Origin: Gemmatimonadaceae bacterium
Lineage (GTDB): Bacteria > Gemmatimonadota > Gemmatimonadetes > Gemmatimonadales > Gemmatimonadaceae
NCBI GenBank assembly: GCA_025934775.1
Contig: JAICWO010000015.1
Location: forward strand, 62,001-126,000
DNA: 64,000 bases
Direction of reading: 5' to 3'
Below, in pieces: positions 54,171 to 62,420 of this stretch. The notes under the pieces are model-generated. The model worked only from the letters and a program-made list of their open reading frames with translations, ran no database searches and was not told the DNA's origin. A program made the translations under genes and the position numbers. How positions within the stretch are numbered: position 1 is the stretch's first letter; each line of letters begins with the position of its first letter.

Positions 54171-55784
54171 GTGATATCGCGCCCAGAGCGGTTCGCCACC
54201 CTGGCGGCGCGACGCATCGACCTGCTCGTGATCGGCGGAGGGATCACCGGCTGTGGCGTCGCGCGCGACGCCGCGCTCCGCGGCCTGTCCGTCGCACTCG
54301 TCGAGAAGAGCGACTTCGCCAGCGGGACATCGAGCCGATCCTCGCGGCTCATCCACGGCGGCGTTCGGTACCTGGAACATGGGCAGTTGCACCTCGTGTT
54401 CGAGGCGAGCGCGGAGCGGCGACACCTGCTGAAGCTCGCGCGGCATCTCGTTCGACCGCTCGCGTTCACGTGGCCAGTGTACGAAGGCGCACGCATCGCT
54501 CGGTGGAAGCTCGGCGCCGGCCTCGCGCTCTACGACGCGCTCGCGCTTTTCCGCAATGTGAAGCGGCATCACCGGCTCGGCCGCGAGCAGGTGCTCGAGT
54601 CCGAGCCGCACCTGCGCCGCGAGGGGCTGCGCGGCGGCGCGCGGTACTACGACGCCGCCACCAACGACGCGCGGCTGACGCTCGCCAACGCGATGAGTGC
54701 CGCGGAAGCCGGAGCCACCGTGCTGAATCACGCCGAGGTCACGGCGCTCTTACTGGATGGAGGACGCGTAAGGGGCGCGACGGTGCGCGACACCCTCTCC
54801 ACCGCGGTCGTCGAGGTGGACGCAACCGTGGTCGTGAACGCGACCGGCCCGTGGAGCGACGATGTACGTCGCCTGGAGGGCGATCGCGGCGCCGCCGTGC
54901 GCGGGAGCAAAGGCGTGCACATCGCCGTTCCGCGCGAGCGCATCGGCAATCGCGAGGCGTTGACGCTCATCGCTCCGACGGATGGCCGCGTCTTCTTCGT
55001 TCTACCCGCGGACGAGCATGCGATCATCGGAACCACCGACACGTATACGTCGTCGCCGCCGGACGATGTGCGCGCGTCACACGAAGACGTTCAGTATCTC
55101 CTCGGCGCGGCAAACTATTTCTTCCCGAATGCCGCACTCGTGGAGCGCGACGTCGTGAGCGCTTGGGCCGGCATCCGGCCGCTCATATCCGCTGAGGCAG
55201 GCAATCCCGGAGCGGTGTCGCGCGAGCACGCAGTCGACACGAGCTCGCACGGACTCATTTCTATCACGGGCGGAAAGCTCACGACCTACCGGGTGATGGC
55301 GCGCGATGTGATGCGCGCGGTCGCGACGCAGCTCGGGCGGCGGATCGGAGGGGAGCGAACGAAGTCGGTGCCGCTCCCCGGCGGCGAATTCGATTCCATC
55401 CAAGATCTCATCGCCGAAATCGCGCGTGCGACGAACGACGTTGCGCTGGCGACGCATCTGGCACATGCGTATGGAGCGCGCTGGCGACGCGTGTGGGTCG
55501 AGATCACCTCGCCGGGCGGGGACGAGCGTATTGTCGAGGACCTGCCCTACACGATCGGCGAGGTTCGGTACGCCGTCGAGCACGAGATGGCCTGCACCCT
55601 CGGCGATCTGCTGATGCGGCGGACGCACCTCGCGTTCGAGACGGCCGATCACGCCGTCGGGGTGTCAGGGCGTGTCGCTCGAGCAATCGCGGGATTGCTT
55701 GGCTGGGACGATGTGCGCCGTAACTCGGAGATGGCCTCGTATGCGGCCGAAGCGATAAGGATGTTTTCGATCGCCGGCGACTGA
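54171..55784 (+). CDS. glpD: FAD-dependent glycerol-3-phosphate dehydrogenase
   Basis: A 537-residue membrane-associated flavoenzyme that oxidises glycerol-3-phosphate to dihydroxyacetone phosphate and feeds the quinone pool. FAD binding: DLLVIGGGITGCGVARDAAL; substrate and family motifs: SSRSSRLIHGGVRYLEHGQ, NATGPWSDDVRRLEG, GTTDTYTSSPPDDV and SITGGKLTTYRVMARD. The C-terminal helical cap is present. GTG 54171 (AAGGG eight bases upstream) puts the FAD motif at the usual distance; ATG 54132 would overlap the divergent thiolase start by two bases. Confidence 0.93.
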   Translation: MISRPERFATLAARRIDLLVIGGGITGCGVARDAALRGLSVALVEKSDFASGTSSRSSRLIHGGVRYLEHGQLHLVFEASAERRHLLKLARHLVRPLAFTWPVYEGARIARWKLGAGLALYDALALFRNVKRHHRLGREQVLESEPHLRREGLRGGARYYDAATNDARLTLANAMSAAEAGATVLNHAEVTALLLDGGRVRGATVRDTLSTAVVEVDATVVVNATGPWSDDVRRLEGDRGAAVRGSKGVHIAVPRERIGNREALTLIAPTDGRVFFVLPADEHAIIGTTDTYTSSPPDDVRASHEDVQYLLGAANYFFPNAALVERDVVSAWAGIRPLISAEAGNPGAVSREHAVDTSSHGLISITGGKLTTYRVMARDVMRAVATQLGRRIGGERTKSVPLPGGEFDSIQDLIAEIARATNDVALATHLAHAYGARWRRVWVEITSPGGDERIVEDLPYTIGEVRYAVEHEMACTLGDLLMRRTHLAFETADHAVGVSGRVARAIAGLLGWDDVRRNSEMASYAAEAIRMFSIAGD

Positions 55785-55813
55785 GCGATAAAATTTTTAG
55801 CACGCAAAATTGC

Positions 55814-55841
55814 TTGCCTGAAAAGAAATTTCACATATATT
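55814..55841 (+). promoter_or_regulatory. possible sigma-70 type promoter upstream of lipoprotein
   Basis: TTGCCT (55814-55819), a 16-base spacer and TATATT (55836-55841) form a reasonable plus-strand promoter in an AT-rich stretch. It overlaps a TGAAA-N5-TTTCA inverted repeat (55819-55833), which could serve as an operator or as an activator site for the sigma-54 promoter downstream. Confidence 0.4.
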
Positions 55842-55898
55842 GGCTGCATACTGTTCAGCTCACAAGCTAAGTTGTTTCAGCAATTGCCTTTATGAAAC

Positions 55899-55914
55899 TG
55901 GCACGCGGCCTGCT
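55899..55914 (+). promoter_or_regulatory. near-consensus sigma-54 (-24/-12) promoter
   Basis: TGGCACGCGGCCTGCT matches the sigma-54 consensus TGGCACGNNNNTTGCW at 11 of the 12 specified positions; the -24 GG and -12 GC are correctly spaced. The predicted start near 55925 leaves a 50-base leader before the lipoprotein ATG. Directly upstream is an inverted repeat GTTTCA-N13-TGAAAC (55874-55898), and a related TGAAA/TTTCA pair lies at 55819-55833; these are candidate enhancer sites. A sigma-54 activator gene lies two genes downstream. Confidence 0.65.
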
Positions 55915-55975
55915 TTAGCCACGAGCTCGGTAGATCAACATCAGGCTCTCCTTCCGAAGGAAACAGGGACACTCG

Positions 55976-56575
55976 ATGCGTCTTCGAATTTTGAGCACGC
56001 TTACGGCCACGCTTGCAGCCGCGGCCCTCGCGTATGGCTGCGCCGTCGATTCCACGACGGCGCCCTCGTCCAAGGCCGCTCCCAGTCAATCCGCATCGCA
56101 TTCACTCCTCGGAGGATTGCTCAGCTCACCGACCACGGTGACGCCGCTCGAGCGCACGACACCTCTGGCGGCGCCGATCACTGCGTCGGCGAGGATCGGC
56201 GTGCTCGGAGGCGCGCTGGCGATTCCGGGGGCCGGCATCTCGGTGATCGTTCCGCCGCTGGCATTGGCCAGGACCACGACGATCAGCGTGACGGCGCTCG
56301 CCGGGTCGGACGTCGCGTATGAGTTCGCGCCGCATGGCACGCGCTTCAACGTGCCGCTCCTCGTCACGCAGAACCTGGCCAACACGCAGGTGAGCGCGGG
56401 GCTCGTGAATCCGCTGTCGCTGTACGTCGGCTACTTCCCGGACTCGAGCAACATCACGAGCGTGACCGAGCTGCTGAGCGTCGGCGTGAATGCGCTGAAT
56501 CTCTCAGCGACGTTCACGGTCTGGCACTTCTCCGGCTACATCATCGCCACCGGCCGTAGCGACGACAGCTACTGA
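55976..56575 (+). CDS. lipoprotein with ZU5-like beta domain
   Basis: A 199-residue exported protein. The signal ends in a lipobox (LAYGC, Cys near 22) and is followed by a 40-residue Ser/Thr/Pro linker. The core GGALAIPGAGISVIVPPLAL, then TTISVTALAG and YEFAPHGTRFNVPLLV resembles ZU5-type domains found in surface proteins. The C-terminus continues as beta strands. It is preceded by the sigma-54 promoter and an AGGG ribosome site. Role unknown; surface or envelope attachment is likely. Confidence 0.85.
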   Translation: MRLRILSTLTATLAAAALAYGCAVDSTTAPSSKAAPSQSASHSLLGGLLSSPTTVTPLERTTPLAAPITASARIGVLGGALAIPGAGISVIVPPLALARTTTISVTALAGSDVAYEFAPHGTRFNVPLLVTQNLANTQVSAGLVNPLSLYVGYFPDSSNITSVTELLSVGVNALNLSATFTVWHFSGYIIATGRSDDSY

Positions 56576-56675
56576 CGCGTTCGACCAGCCAGCAGGCGGA
56601 GAGCGCCGACAGTCGCAGCTCCCGCTGCTCCCAATCGTCTCCCGCGCCATCTGGCGCGGGCCCCCGCAGTCAGAC

Positions 56676-57740
56676 ATGGGAAGCACCGGTAATCAAAAAA
56701 CTCTGAAAAAACCCCCGGCCACCGTGGAAGCGCGGCGGCTGGCGGAGCTCGCCCGTGCAGCAGGCTTGGGCGACTCCCCTGACGATGCGCTGGGGCTGAG
56801 CCGCGACGCGCTCGCGCTGCTCGCCGGCGAGGAGCCGACGCCGCTCCTGGCCGACGTGCTGCGCTGGCAAGGCTCGGTGCTGCGCGACCGCGGCCAGACC
56901 TCGGACGCACAACCGCTCTACGAGGAGAGCCTTCGCGTCTCGACGGCGCTCGCGTACGACGCGGGGCACGCGCACGCCCTCAACTGCCTCGGATCGCTCG
57001 CCCAACGGCGGGGTGATCTCGTTGCGGCAGCCAATTATTTCAGCGACGCGCTCGCCCTCGCCGAGCGGTGCGGCGAGACGCGGCTGCTCGGGATGCTGCA
57101 GCAGAACCTCGGCGTCATCGCCGACATCCGCGGGAATCCGGCGGCGGCGCTCGCGCACTACCGCGTGGCGCTGCGCACGTTCGAAGCGTCGAATGACTCC
57201 CAGTACGCGAGTTGGGTCTTGAGCAACCTCGGTTACCTGCACGCCAAGGAGCAGCGCTTCGACGAGGCGCGCGCCTCGTACGATCGCGCGTTGGCGATCG
57301 CCCGCGAGCGCGGTGATCTGCTCTCCGAGGGGATCATGCAGGAGAATGTCGCGGAACTGGAACTGATACGCGGTGAGCTCGACAAGGCGCGCACCGCGGT
57401 CGCTCGGGCGCTCAAGATCGCCGAGCAGCGGGATGATCCGGTGCGCCGCGCGGCGGCACTCAAGCTCCTCGGGGCGTATCAGCGTATGGCGGGCGACGCA
57501 CGCGCGTCCGCCGACACGCTGAGCCATGCGCTGACGTTGAGCGCCGTGGGTGAGGATGCGCTGCTCGGCGCCGAACTCCTCTTCCAGTTCGCCTCGACCC
57601 TGTCGAGCCTTGGCGACGACCGCCTCGCGACAGACGTGTTCCACAATGCGCAGGACGCCTTCGAGCGCATCGGTGCCAGACAATGGGTTGGCCGCGTACG
57701 GCGGCGGTTGACCGATCCTGCGCCGCAACGCTACTTCTAA
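56676..57740 (+). CDS. tetratricopeptide repeat protein
   Basis: A 354-residue soluble protein made of about seven TPR units ([60 protein letters not shown]). No enzymatic domain, signal or DNA-binding motif. TPR solenoids bind peptides or proteins; its position just ahead of a sensor-less sigma-54 activator suggests it may control that activator. The repeat style closely matches the N-terminal half of the HD-GYP protein two genes on, so the two probably share ancestry. Confidence 0.9.
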   Translation: MGSTGNQKTLKKPPATVEARRLAELARAAGLGDSPDDALGLSRDALALLAGEEPTPLLADVLRWQGSVLRDRGQTSDAQPLYEESLRVSTALAYDAGHAHALNCLGSLAQRRGDLVAAANYFSDALALAERCGETRLLGMLQQNLGVIADIRGNPAAALAHYRVALRTFEASNDSQYASWVLSNLGYLHAKEQRFDEARASYDRALAIARERGDLLSEGIMQENVAELELIRGELDKARTAVARALKIAEQRDDPVRRAAALKLLGAYQRMAGDARASADTLSHALTLSAVGEDALLGAELLFQFASTLSSLGDDRLATDVFHNAQDAFERIGARQWVGRVRRRLTDPAPQRYF

Positions 57741-57768
57741 TTCCGCTGATGCCCGCCCGCGCGCGACG

Positions 57769-58827
57769 ATGCCCAGTACATTCGCTACAAGGTCCGCGGT
57801 GACCAACGCTGATGGAGGTTCGGCCGCGAGATTCGCGACCGAGCGCGCGTTCGCGTTTCGGAACGTGATCGGCACGAGCTCGTCGATCCGCGACGCGGTC
57901 AAGCTGGCGACGCGCGTCGCGGCGGCGCGCCGCACGACCGTGCTCCTGATCGGCGAAACCGGGACCGGAAAGGAGCTGTTCGCGCGCGGGATTCACTACT
58001 CGAGCGAAGCCGCGGCGGATCCGTTCGTCGCGATCAACTGCGCGGCGATTCCGGAGAACCTGCTCGAGTCCGAGTTGTTCGGGCACGAGCGCGGCGCGTT
58101 CACCGGCGCCGACGCGAGGAAGCAGGGCCTTCTCGAGCTTGCGGCGGCGGGCACCCTCTTTCTCGACGAGGTGCACCACCTGCCGCCGGCGCTGCAGCCG
58201 AAACTCTTGCGCGCGCTCGAGTCGCGGCAGGTGCGTAGGCTGGGCGGTTTCGAGGAGATTGCGATCAACTGCCGCATCATCGCGGCGGCGGGGCCGCTGC
58301 TCGAGCAGGTGGTGGCGACGGGCGAATTCCGGGAAGACCTCTACTATCGGCTCAACGTCTTCTCGATCGTGCTGCCGCCACTGCGCGATCGATTGGAAGA
58401 CATCGACGTGATCGCCCGCCACTTTCTGGCGCAGGAGACGCGCGAGCATCAGCAGCCGAAAGCGTTTTCGCCCGACGCGATCGCGGCGCTGCGCGTTCAT
58501 CGCTGGCCGGGGAATGTTCGCGAGCTGAAGAACGTGATCGAGCGGGCGGCGATCCTCAGCGCTGAGACGCCGGTGATTCGCGCGGAGCACCTGATGATCC
58601 AGCGGCGCGTGATGCGCTCGGGGCCGAACGAGGAGTCGGTCGGGGAGATTCGCATTCCGCCGGGCGGCAAGCTGCTCGCCGAGATCGAGCGGGAAGCGGT
58701 CGCGCTCACGCTCAAGCTCACGAACGGGAATCAGGCGGCCGCGGCGCGACTGCTCGGCATCTCGCGGCCGACGCTGGCCAAGAAGATGCCGCCGCGCACG
58801 CCGCGGTCCGATTCCGAGCACAGCTAG
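57769..58827 (+). CDS. sigma-54-dependent transcriptional activator without sensory domain
   Basis: A 352-residue bacterial enhancer-binding protein. The AAA+ domain begins almost at once: Walker A GETGTGKE (62-69), sigma-54 contact loop GAFTGAD (109-115), Walker [12 protein letters not shown], and sensor segments [13 protein letters not shown] and [13 protein letters not shown] Fis-type helix-turn-helix ends the protein ([20 protein letters not shown]). Only about 35 residues precede the ATPase, so there is no receiver, GAF or PAS domain; as in PspF, control must be in trans. The stop TAG shares a base with the next gene's GTG. Confidence 0.94.
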   Translation: MPSTFATRSAVTNADGGSAARFATERAFAFRNVIGTSSSIRDAVKLATRVAAARRTTVLLIGETGTGKELFARGIHYSSEAAADPFVAINCAAIPENLLESELFGHERGAFTGADARKQGLLELAAAGTLFLDEVHHLPPALQPKLLRALESRQVRRLGGFEEIAINCRIIAAAGPLLEQVVATGEFREDLYYRLNVFSIVLPPLRDRLEDIDVIARHFLAQETREHQQPKAFSPDAIAALRVHRWPGNVRELKNVIERAAILSAETPVIRAEHLMIQRRVMRSGPNEESVGEIRIPPGGKLLAEIEREAVALTLKLTNGNQAAAARLLGISRPTLAKKMPPRTPRSDSEHS

Positions 58828-60464
58828 TGACTCCGGCGCTCGGCGTTCCGGTGCTTCCCGCGCACATCGCGGCGCTCATCGACGAGGCGCAGCAGGCGGA
58901 GCGCGCGGGCCACCGCGAGATCGCACGGCGGCGCTACGAGACGGCGCTGTATCTCCTGCGCGGCGATCACGGTCCTGCCGCGACGTCGATTCTGCGGCGG
59001 ATCGGGCGAACGCACATCGACGACGGACACTTTGACGCGGCGATGGACTGCCTGGTCGTCGCGCTCGCGACGGCCGAGGCGCTCGGCGAGACCGTGGCGA
59101 TCGCGCAAGCGCTGAACAGCATGGGCGGCGCGCACCTGCAGCGCGGCGACCTCGACGAAGCCGAGGCGATGTACGAGCATGCGCGGCAGGTCGCGAGCAC
59201 CGGCACCGACGCGCAGCTCAGAGCGATGATCTCGCAGAATCTGGGAATCATCGCGAGCATGCGTGGCGACTTCGCGGCGGCGCTCGACCACTACGCGGCG
59301 GGCCTCGTCACGTATCGCACGAGCGGCATGCGCGAGTACATCGGGCCGGTGCTCAACAACATGGGCCTGGTCTACACCAATCTCGATCGGCTCGACGAAG
59401 CGCAGGCCGCGTACGACGACGCGATCGTGCACTGCCATCAGACGGGCGACATCCCGCACCTGCTGCTCGCGCTCATCAACTCGACGGACCTCTGGCTGGC
59501 GCGCGGCGACATCGAGCGCGCGGCGGTGCTCTGCGACACGGTCCTCGCGCACGCGACGGCGGTGAAGGACGAGCGCGCGCTCGCCGAGACGTTCAAGCAT
59601 CTCGGCATCATCGCGCGGGTGCGCGGCGACATGCCGGAGGCGGAGCGGCGCTTCGCGGCGGCGTACGAGTACGCGATGAGCCGGGACGATCAACTGCTCG
59701 CGGCCGAGACGGCGCGCGAGCAAGCGGAGCTCTACGAGTCGATGGGCCGGAACCGCGAGACGCTGCAGGCGCTGACGCAGTCGCATCGCCTGTTCACGCG
59801 GCTCCGCGCGTCGCAGAATCTGGCCGACGTGAACCGCCGCGTGGAGCGGCTCGAGAGCCGGTTCACGGTGCTCGTCATGAACTGGGCGCAGACGATCGAG
59901 GGGAAGGACGCCTACACGCTGGGCCACTGCGAGCGCGTTGCGGACTACGCGTGCGCGCTCGCGCGCGACGTCGGCATGGACGAGATCACGATGTTCTGGT
60001 TCCGGATCGGCGCGCTGCTGCACGACGTCGGCAAGATCGTGGTGCCATCAGAGATCTTGAACAAGCCGGGCCCGCTGACCGCGGAGGAGCGCGAGGTCAT
60101 GCAATTGCACGCGGCGGCCGGCTACGACCTGCTGCGCGACATCGATTTTCCGTGGGACGTGCTGCCGATGGTCCGCGGACATCACGAGCGGTGGGCGGGC
60201 GGCGGATATCCGGACGGCCTGGCCGGCGAGGCGATCCCGCTCACGGCGCGGATCATCTGCGTCGCCGACGTGTTCGACGCCCTCACATCGGACCGCCCAT
60301 ACCGGAAGGGCTTCTCGCGCGAGGACGCGCTCGCGCTCATGACAGGGGAGTCGGGCAAGACGTTCGATCCCGATCTCTTCGCGCGCTTCGAGCGACTGGC
60401 GCGCACGACGAGCGTGCTCACGAATGCGATGACGACGCCGCGCGCCGCGGTGAGGGCCGGCTAG
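58827..60464 (+). CDS. TPR-HD-GYP protein, probable c-di-GMP phosphodiesterase
   Basis: A 545-residue soluble protein. Residues about 20-340 are TPR repeats (ISQNLGIIASMRGDFAAALD, GPVLNNMGLVYTNLDRLDEA); a short coiled linker leads to an HD-GYP domain with HDVGK (HD at 399-400), HHERWAGGGYPDGLAG (GYP at 460-462) and DVFDALTSDRPYR. All metal and GYP residues are intact, so c-di-GMP hydrolysis is expected. The GTG start overlaps the activator stop (TAGTG), coupling the two. The stop overlaps that of greA in CTAG. Confidence 0.93.
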   Translation: MTPALGVPVLPAHIAALIDEAQQAERAGHREIARRRYETALYLLRGDHGPAATSILRRIGRTHIDDGHFDAAMDCLVVALATAEALGETVAIAQALNSMGGAHLQRGDLDEAEAMYEHARQVASTGTDAQLRAMISQNLGIIASMRGDFAAALDHYAAGLVTYRTSGMREYIGPVLNNMGLVYTNLDRLDEAQAAYDDAIVHCHQTGDIPHLLLALINSTDLWLARGDIERAAVLCDTVLAHATAVKDERALAETFKHLGIIARVRGDMPEAERRFAAAYEYAMSRDDQLLAAETAREQAELYESMGRNRETLQALTQSHRLFTRLRASQNLADVNRRVERLESRFTVLVMNWAQTIEGKDAYTLGHCERVADYACALARDVGMDEITMFWFRIGALLHDVGKIVVPSEILNKPGPLTAEEREVMQLHAAAGYDLLRDIDFPWDVLPMVRGHHERWAGGGYPDGLAGEAIPLTARIICVADVFDALTSDRPYRKGFSREDALALMTGESGKTFDPDLFARFERLARTTSVLTNAMTTPRAAVRAG

Positions 60465-60943
60465 AGCTCGGCCTCGCTCAGATCGTGGATGGTCTTGAGC
60501 TCGACGACCTTCAGTTGGCGCACCATCGTGGGAAGCTTGAGATGGGCGACTTCTCCAACCGCTTTGTCCAGCAGCGCACGACCGATGGGCGACGCCATCG
60601 TGACGTGGCCTTCCTCGAACTCCAGCGCGTCGCCGAACACGAGATAATACGTTTCCTTCGAGTGGGTTCTCTGATCCTCGACGACCACTTTCGACCCGAG
60701 CCCGACGCGGTCGGACGGAATCTGGGCCGGGTCGATCGATGAGAGCTTGCTCAATCGTTGGCGGAGCTGCCCCAAGCGGGCCTGAACGAACTGCTGGCGT
60801 TCCAGCGCGGCCTTGTATTCGCTGTTCTCGCGCAAATCACCCAACTCGACCGCTTTCCGGATCTCGTTGGGGAGCGTGACGTTCAGCTCGTATTGGAGCT
60901 TCTCGACCTCTTCTCCGAGTTTTTGCTTGAGTGCTTCGATCAT
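60461..60943 (-). CDS. greA: transcription elongation factor GreA
   Basis: A 160-residue GreA: N-terminal antiparallel coiled coil with the acidic tip ELGDLRENSEYKAA, which enters the RNA polymerase secondary channel to stimulate transcript cleavage, and a C-terminal FKBP-like domain (VVVEDQRTHSKETYYLV, SPIGRALLDKAVGEV). Full length. A perfect 10-bp hairpin lies 35 bases upstream of the ATG in its leader. Confidence 0.95.
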   Translation of the reverse strand: MIEALKQKLGEEVEKLQYELNVTLPNEIRKAVELGDLRENSEYKAALERQQFVQARLGQLRQRLSKLSSIDPAQIPSDRVGLGSKVVVEDQRTHSKETYYLVFGDALEFEEGHVTMASPIGRALLDKAVGEVAHLKLPTMVRQLKVVELKTIHDLSEAEL

Positions 60944-60977
60944 GGCAAGGCGCGCGCGGTGCGTCGATAAAACTTGA

Positions 60978-61002
60978 GCGCCCGGCCGGAGGGGCCGGGC
61001 GC
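60978..61002 (-). terminator. GC-rich leader hairpin upstream of greA (possible attenuator)
   Basis: GCGCCCGGCC and GGCCGGGCGC form a perfect stem with a five-base loop. Read on the minus strand it is followed by TCAAGTTTT, a weak U-tract, 27 bases before the greA ATG. It could terminate or attenuate greA transcripts; it could equally be a terminator-like palindrome in the divergent promoter region. Confidence 0.4.
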
Positions 61003-61061
61003 CATCGTTCCCGTCAAGTTATCCCTGTGTCAGCACTCTGGCAAACCATAGGCCCGGCCCG

Positions 61062-61862
61062 GTGACGCTGCGAATCGAGCGCTACGGAGACGTCGCGCGA
61101 TTGCGCATGAGCAGCATCGGGAGTCGCGCGTTCGGGATGGACGTGAGTGCGTACGTCGTGCGCGGCGTGATGATCGACACGGGCTTTCACCATGCACGCA
61201 GCGAGCTCGACGCCGCGCGTCGCGAGCTGCGCGTCGACGCCGCGATCATCACGCACTGGCACGAGGATCACGCCGGCAACGCGGCGATGCTCGCATGGCA
61301 CGGCGTGCCAATGCTCGTGCGTCCCGACACCGAGATCACGCTGCGCGAACGTCCGCGCATTCGACTCTATCGGCGACTCCTGTGGGGACATCCGCCGGCG
61401 CTCGACGCGGCGCTTCTGCATTTCGAGAGCGACACGCTCGAGGTGATCCACACGCCGGGGCACTCGCCGGATCATCAAGTCGTATTCGACCGCGAGACGG
61501 GGACACTCTTCTCCGGCGATCTGTGGCTCGGTGTGCGGTCGCACGTGCTGCATGCGACGGAGAATCCATACCAGATCGCGCAGAGTCTCGCGCGCGCGGC
61601 GGCGCTGTCGCCCGCGCGCATGTTCGACGCGCATCGCGGACTCGTCGCGCGTCCGGTCGAGGCGCTCACCGCGCGGCGCGCGTGGCTGCTCGAGACACTC
61701 GCCGACGTCGCGCGGCGGATCGCCGAGGGTTGGGACGACGCGGAGATCGTGAAGCGGGTGCTGGGCGGCGAGGAACGCGCCGCGCTGGTGTCGCGCGGTG
61801 ACTACTCGCGGCGGAATTTCGTGCGGGCGGTGAGGAGAGGGGACGTGGGACGTGGAGCGTAG
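61062..61862 (+). CDS. metallo-beta-lactamase fold hydrolase
   Basis: A 266-residue MBL-fold protein. The metal motif ITHWHEDHAGN (about 63-73), HTPGHSPDHQVVFD with the next His, GTLFSGDLW with the bridging Asp and FDAHRG with the last His are all present, so a binuclear hydrolase is expected; substrate unknown. The C-terminal residues after VRRGD are encoded by the 7-bp repeat array that starts at 61841, and the stop TAG lies within a variant repeat unit, so the original terminus has probably been replaced. Confidence 0.9.
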   Translation: MTLRIERYGDVARLRMSSIGSRAFGMDVSAYVVRGVMIDTGFHHARSELDAARRELRVDAAIITHWHEDHAGNAAMLAWHGVPMLVRPDTEITLRERPRIRLYRRLLWGHPPALDAALLHFESDTLEVIHTPGHSPDHQVVFDRETGTLFSGDLWLGVRSHVLHATENPYQIAQSLARAAALSPARMFDAHRGLVARPVEALTARRAWLLETLADVARRIAEGWDDAEIVKRVLGGEERAALVSRGDYSRRNFVRAVRRGDVGRGA

Positions 61863-61935
61863 ACGGTGGACCGTGGGACGTGGGACGTGGGACGTGGGAC
61901 GTGGACCGTGGACCGTGGGACGTGGACCGTGGGAC
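61841..61935 (+). repeat. array of 7-bp repeats, left arm (13 units)
   Basis: Thirteen contiguous heptamers: mainly GGACGTG (seven) and GACCGTG (four), with GAGCGTA and GACGGTG as single variants, then a broken GGACC. The first three units are inside the MBL-fold gene. The unit GACCGTG recurs, in opposite orientation, in the right arm at 62421-62475. There are no spacers, so it is not a CRISPR array. Confidence 0.92.
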
Positions 61936-61950
61936 CTCGGGAACGGCTGA

Positions 61951-62346
61951 CTACGGCCCAGCCTTACGCGCCAGGCTCGCTTGAAAGCGGTTCAGCTTTC
62001 GTCCGAGTCGGTCCAACAACTCGAGCGTCGGCCGCAGTTCCGTGAGCCCGACGTAACCCAGGCGAAAGCTGATTTCGAGTTGCGTCTCGAGCTCGACGAG
62101 CGAGCCGCGAGCGTGAGCGACGATGCGGAGTTGATCAGCAGCCGTGCGCCGCTCGTTCCCCTCCGCGATGTTCGACGGAATCGACGTCGCCGCGCTTCGC
62201 AGCTGCGCTGTCAGCCCATAACGCTCGTCGCGAGGAAATGATCGAGTCACGGAATAAATCAACTCGACCGCCTCCATCCCCAGCCGCCATACCTCCAAGG
62301 TCCGGTACCCACGCGGCCATCGAAACAGCTCGTCTAACTCCGCCAT
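61951..62346 (-). CDS. four-helix-bundle protein (S23/23S rRNA intervening-sequence family)
   Basis: A 131-residue protein of the four-helix-bundle family first known from intervening sequences in 23S rRNA. Signatures are YRTLEVWRLGMEAVELIYSV, FPRDERYGLTAQLRSAATSI and PSNIAEGNERR, followed by LVELETQLEISFRLGYV. The family is related in fold to the Avd accessory protein of diversity-generating retroelements. No rRNA, reverse transcriptase or variable gene is near. The gene sits between two arrays of 7-bp repeats in inverted orientation, 16 and 74 bases away, which looks like a compact inserted unit. Function of the stand-alone forms is not established. Confidence 0.93.
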   Translation of the reverse strand: MAELDELFRWPRGYRTLEVWRLGMEAVELIYSVTRSFPRDERYGLTAQLRSAATSIPSNIAEGNERRTAADQLRIVAHARGSLVELETQLEISFRLGYVGLTELRPTLELLDRLGRKLNRFQASLARKAGP

Positions 62347-62420
62347 GGGACAATGATCGCATCGCTCGGCCGTTGCTTCGGTATCAGCGGACTCGCCACC
62401 GAATCATTCCCACGCCACCC

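Noticed and set aside
56640-56668. Second sigma-54-like site TGGCGCGGGCCCCCGC before the TPR gene
   Set aside because: The GG and GC dinucleotides are one base too far apart and the sequence is part of a simple GC hairpin.
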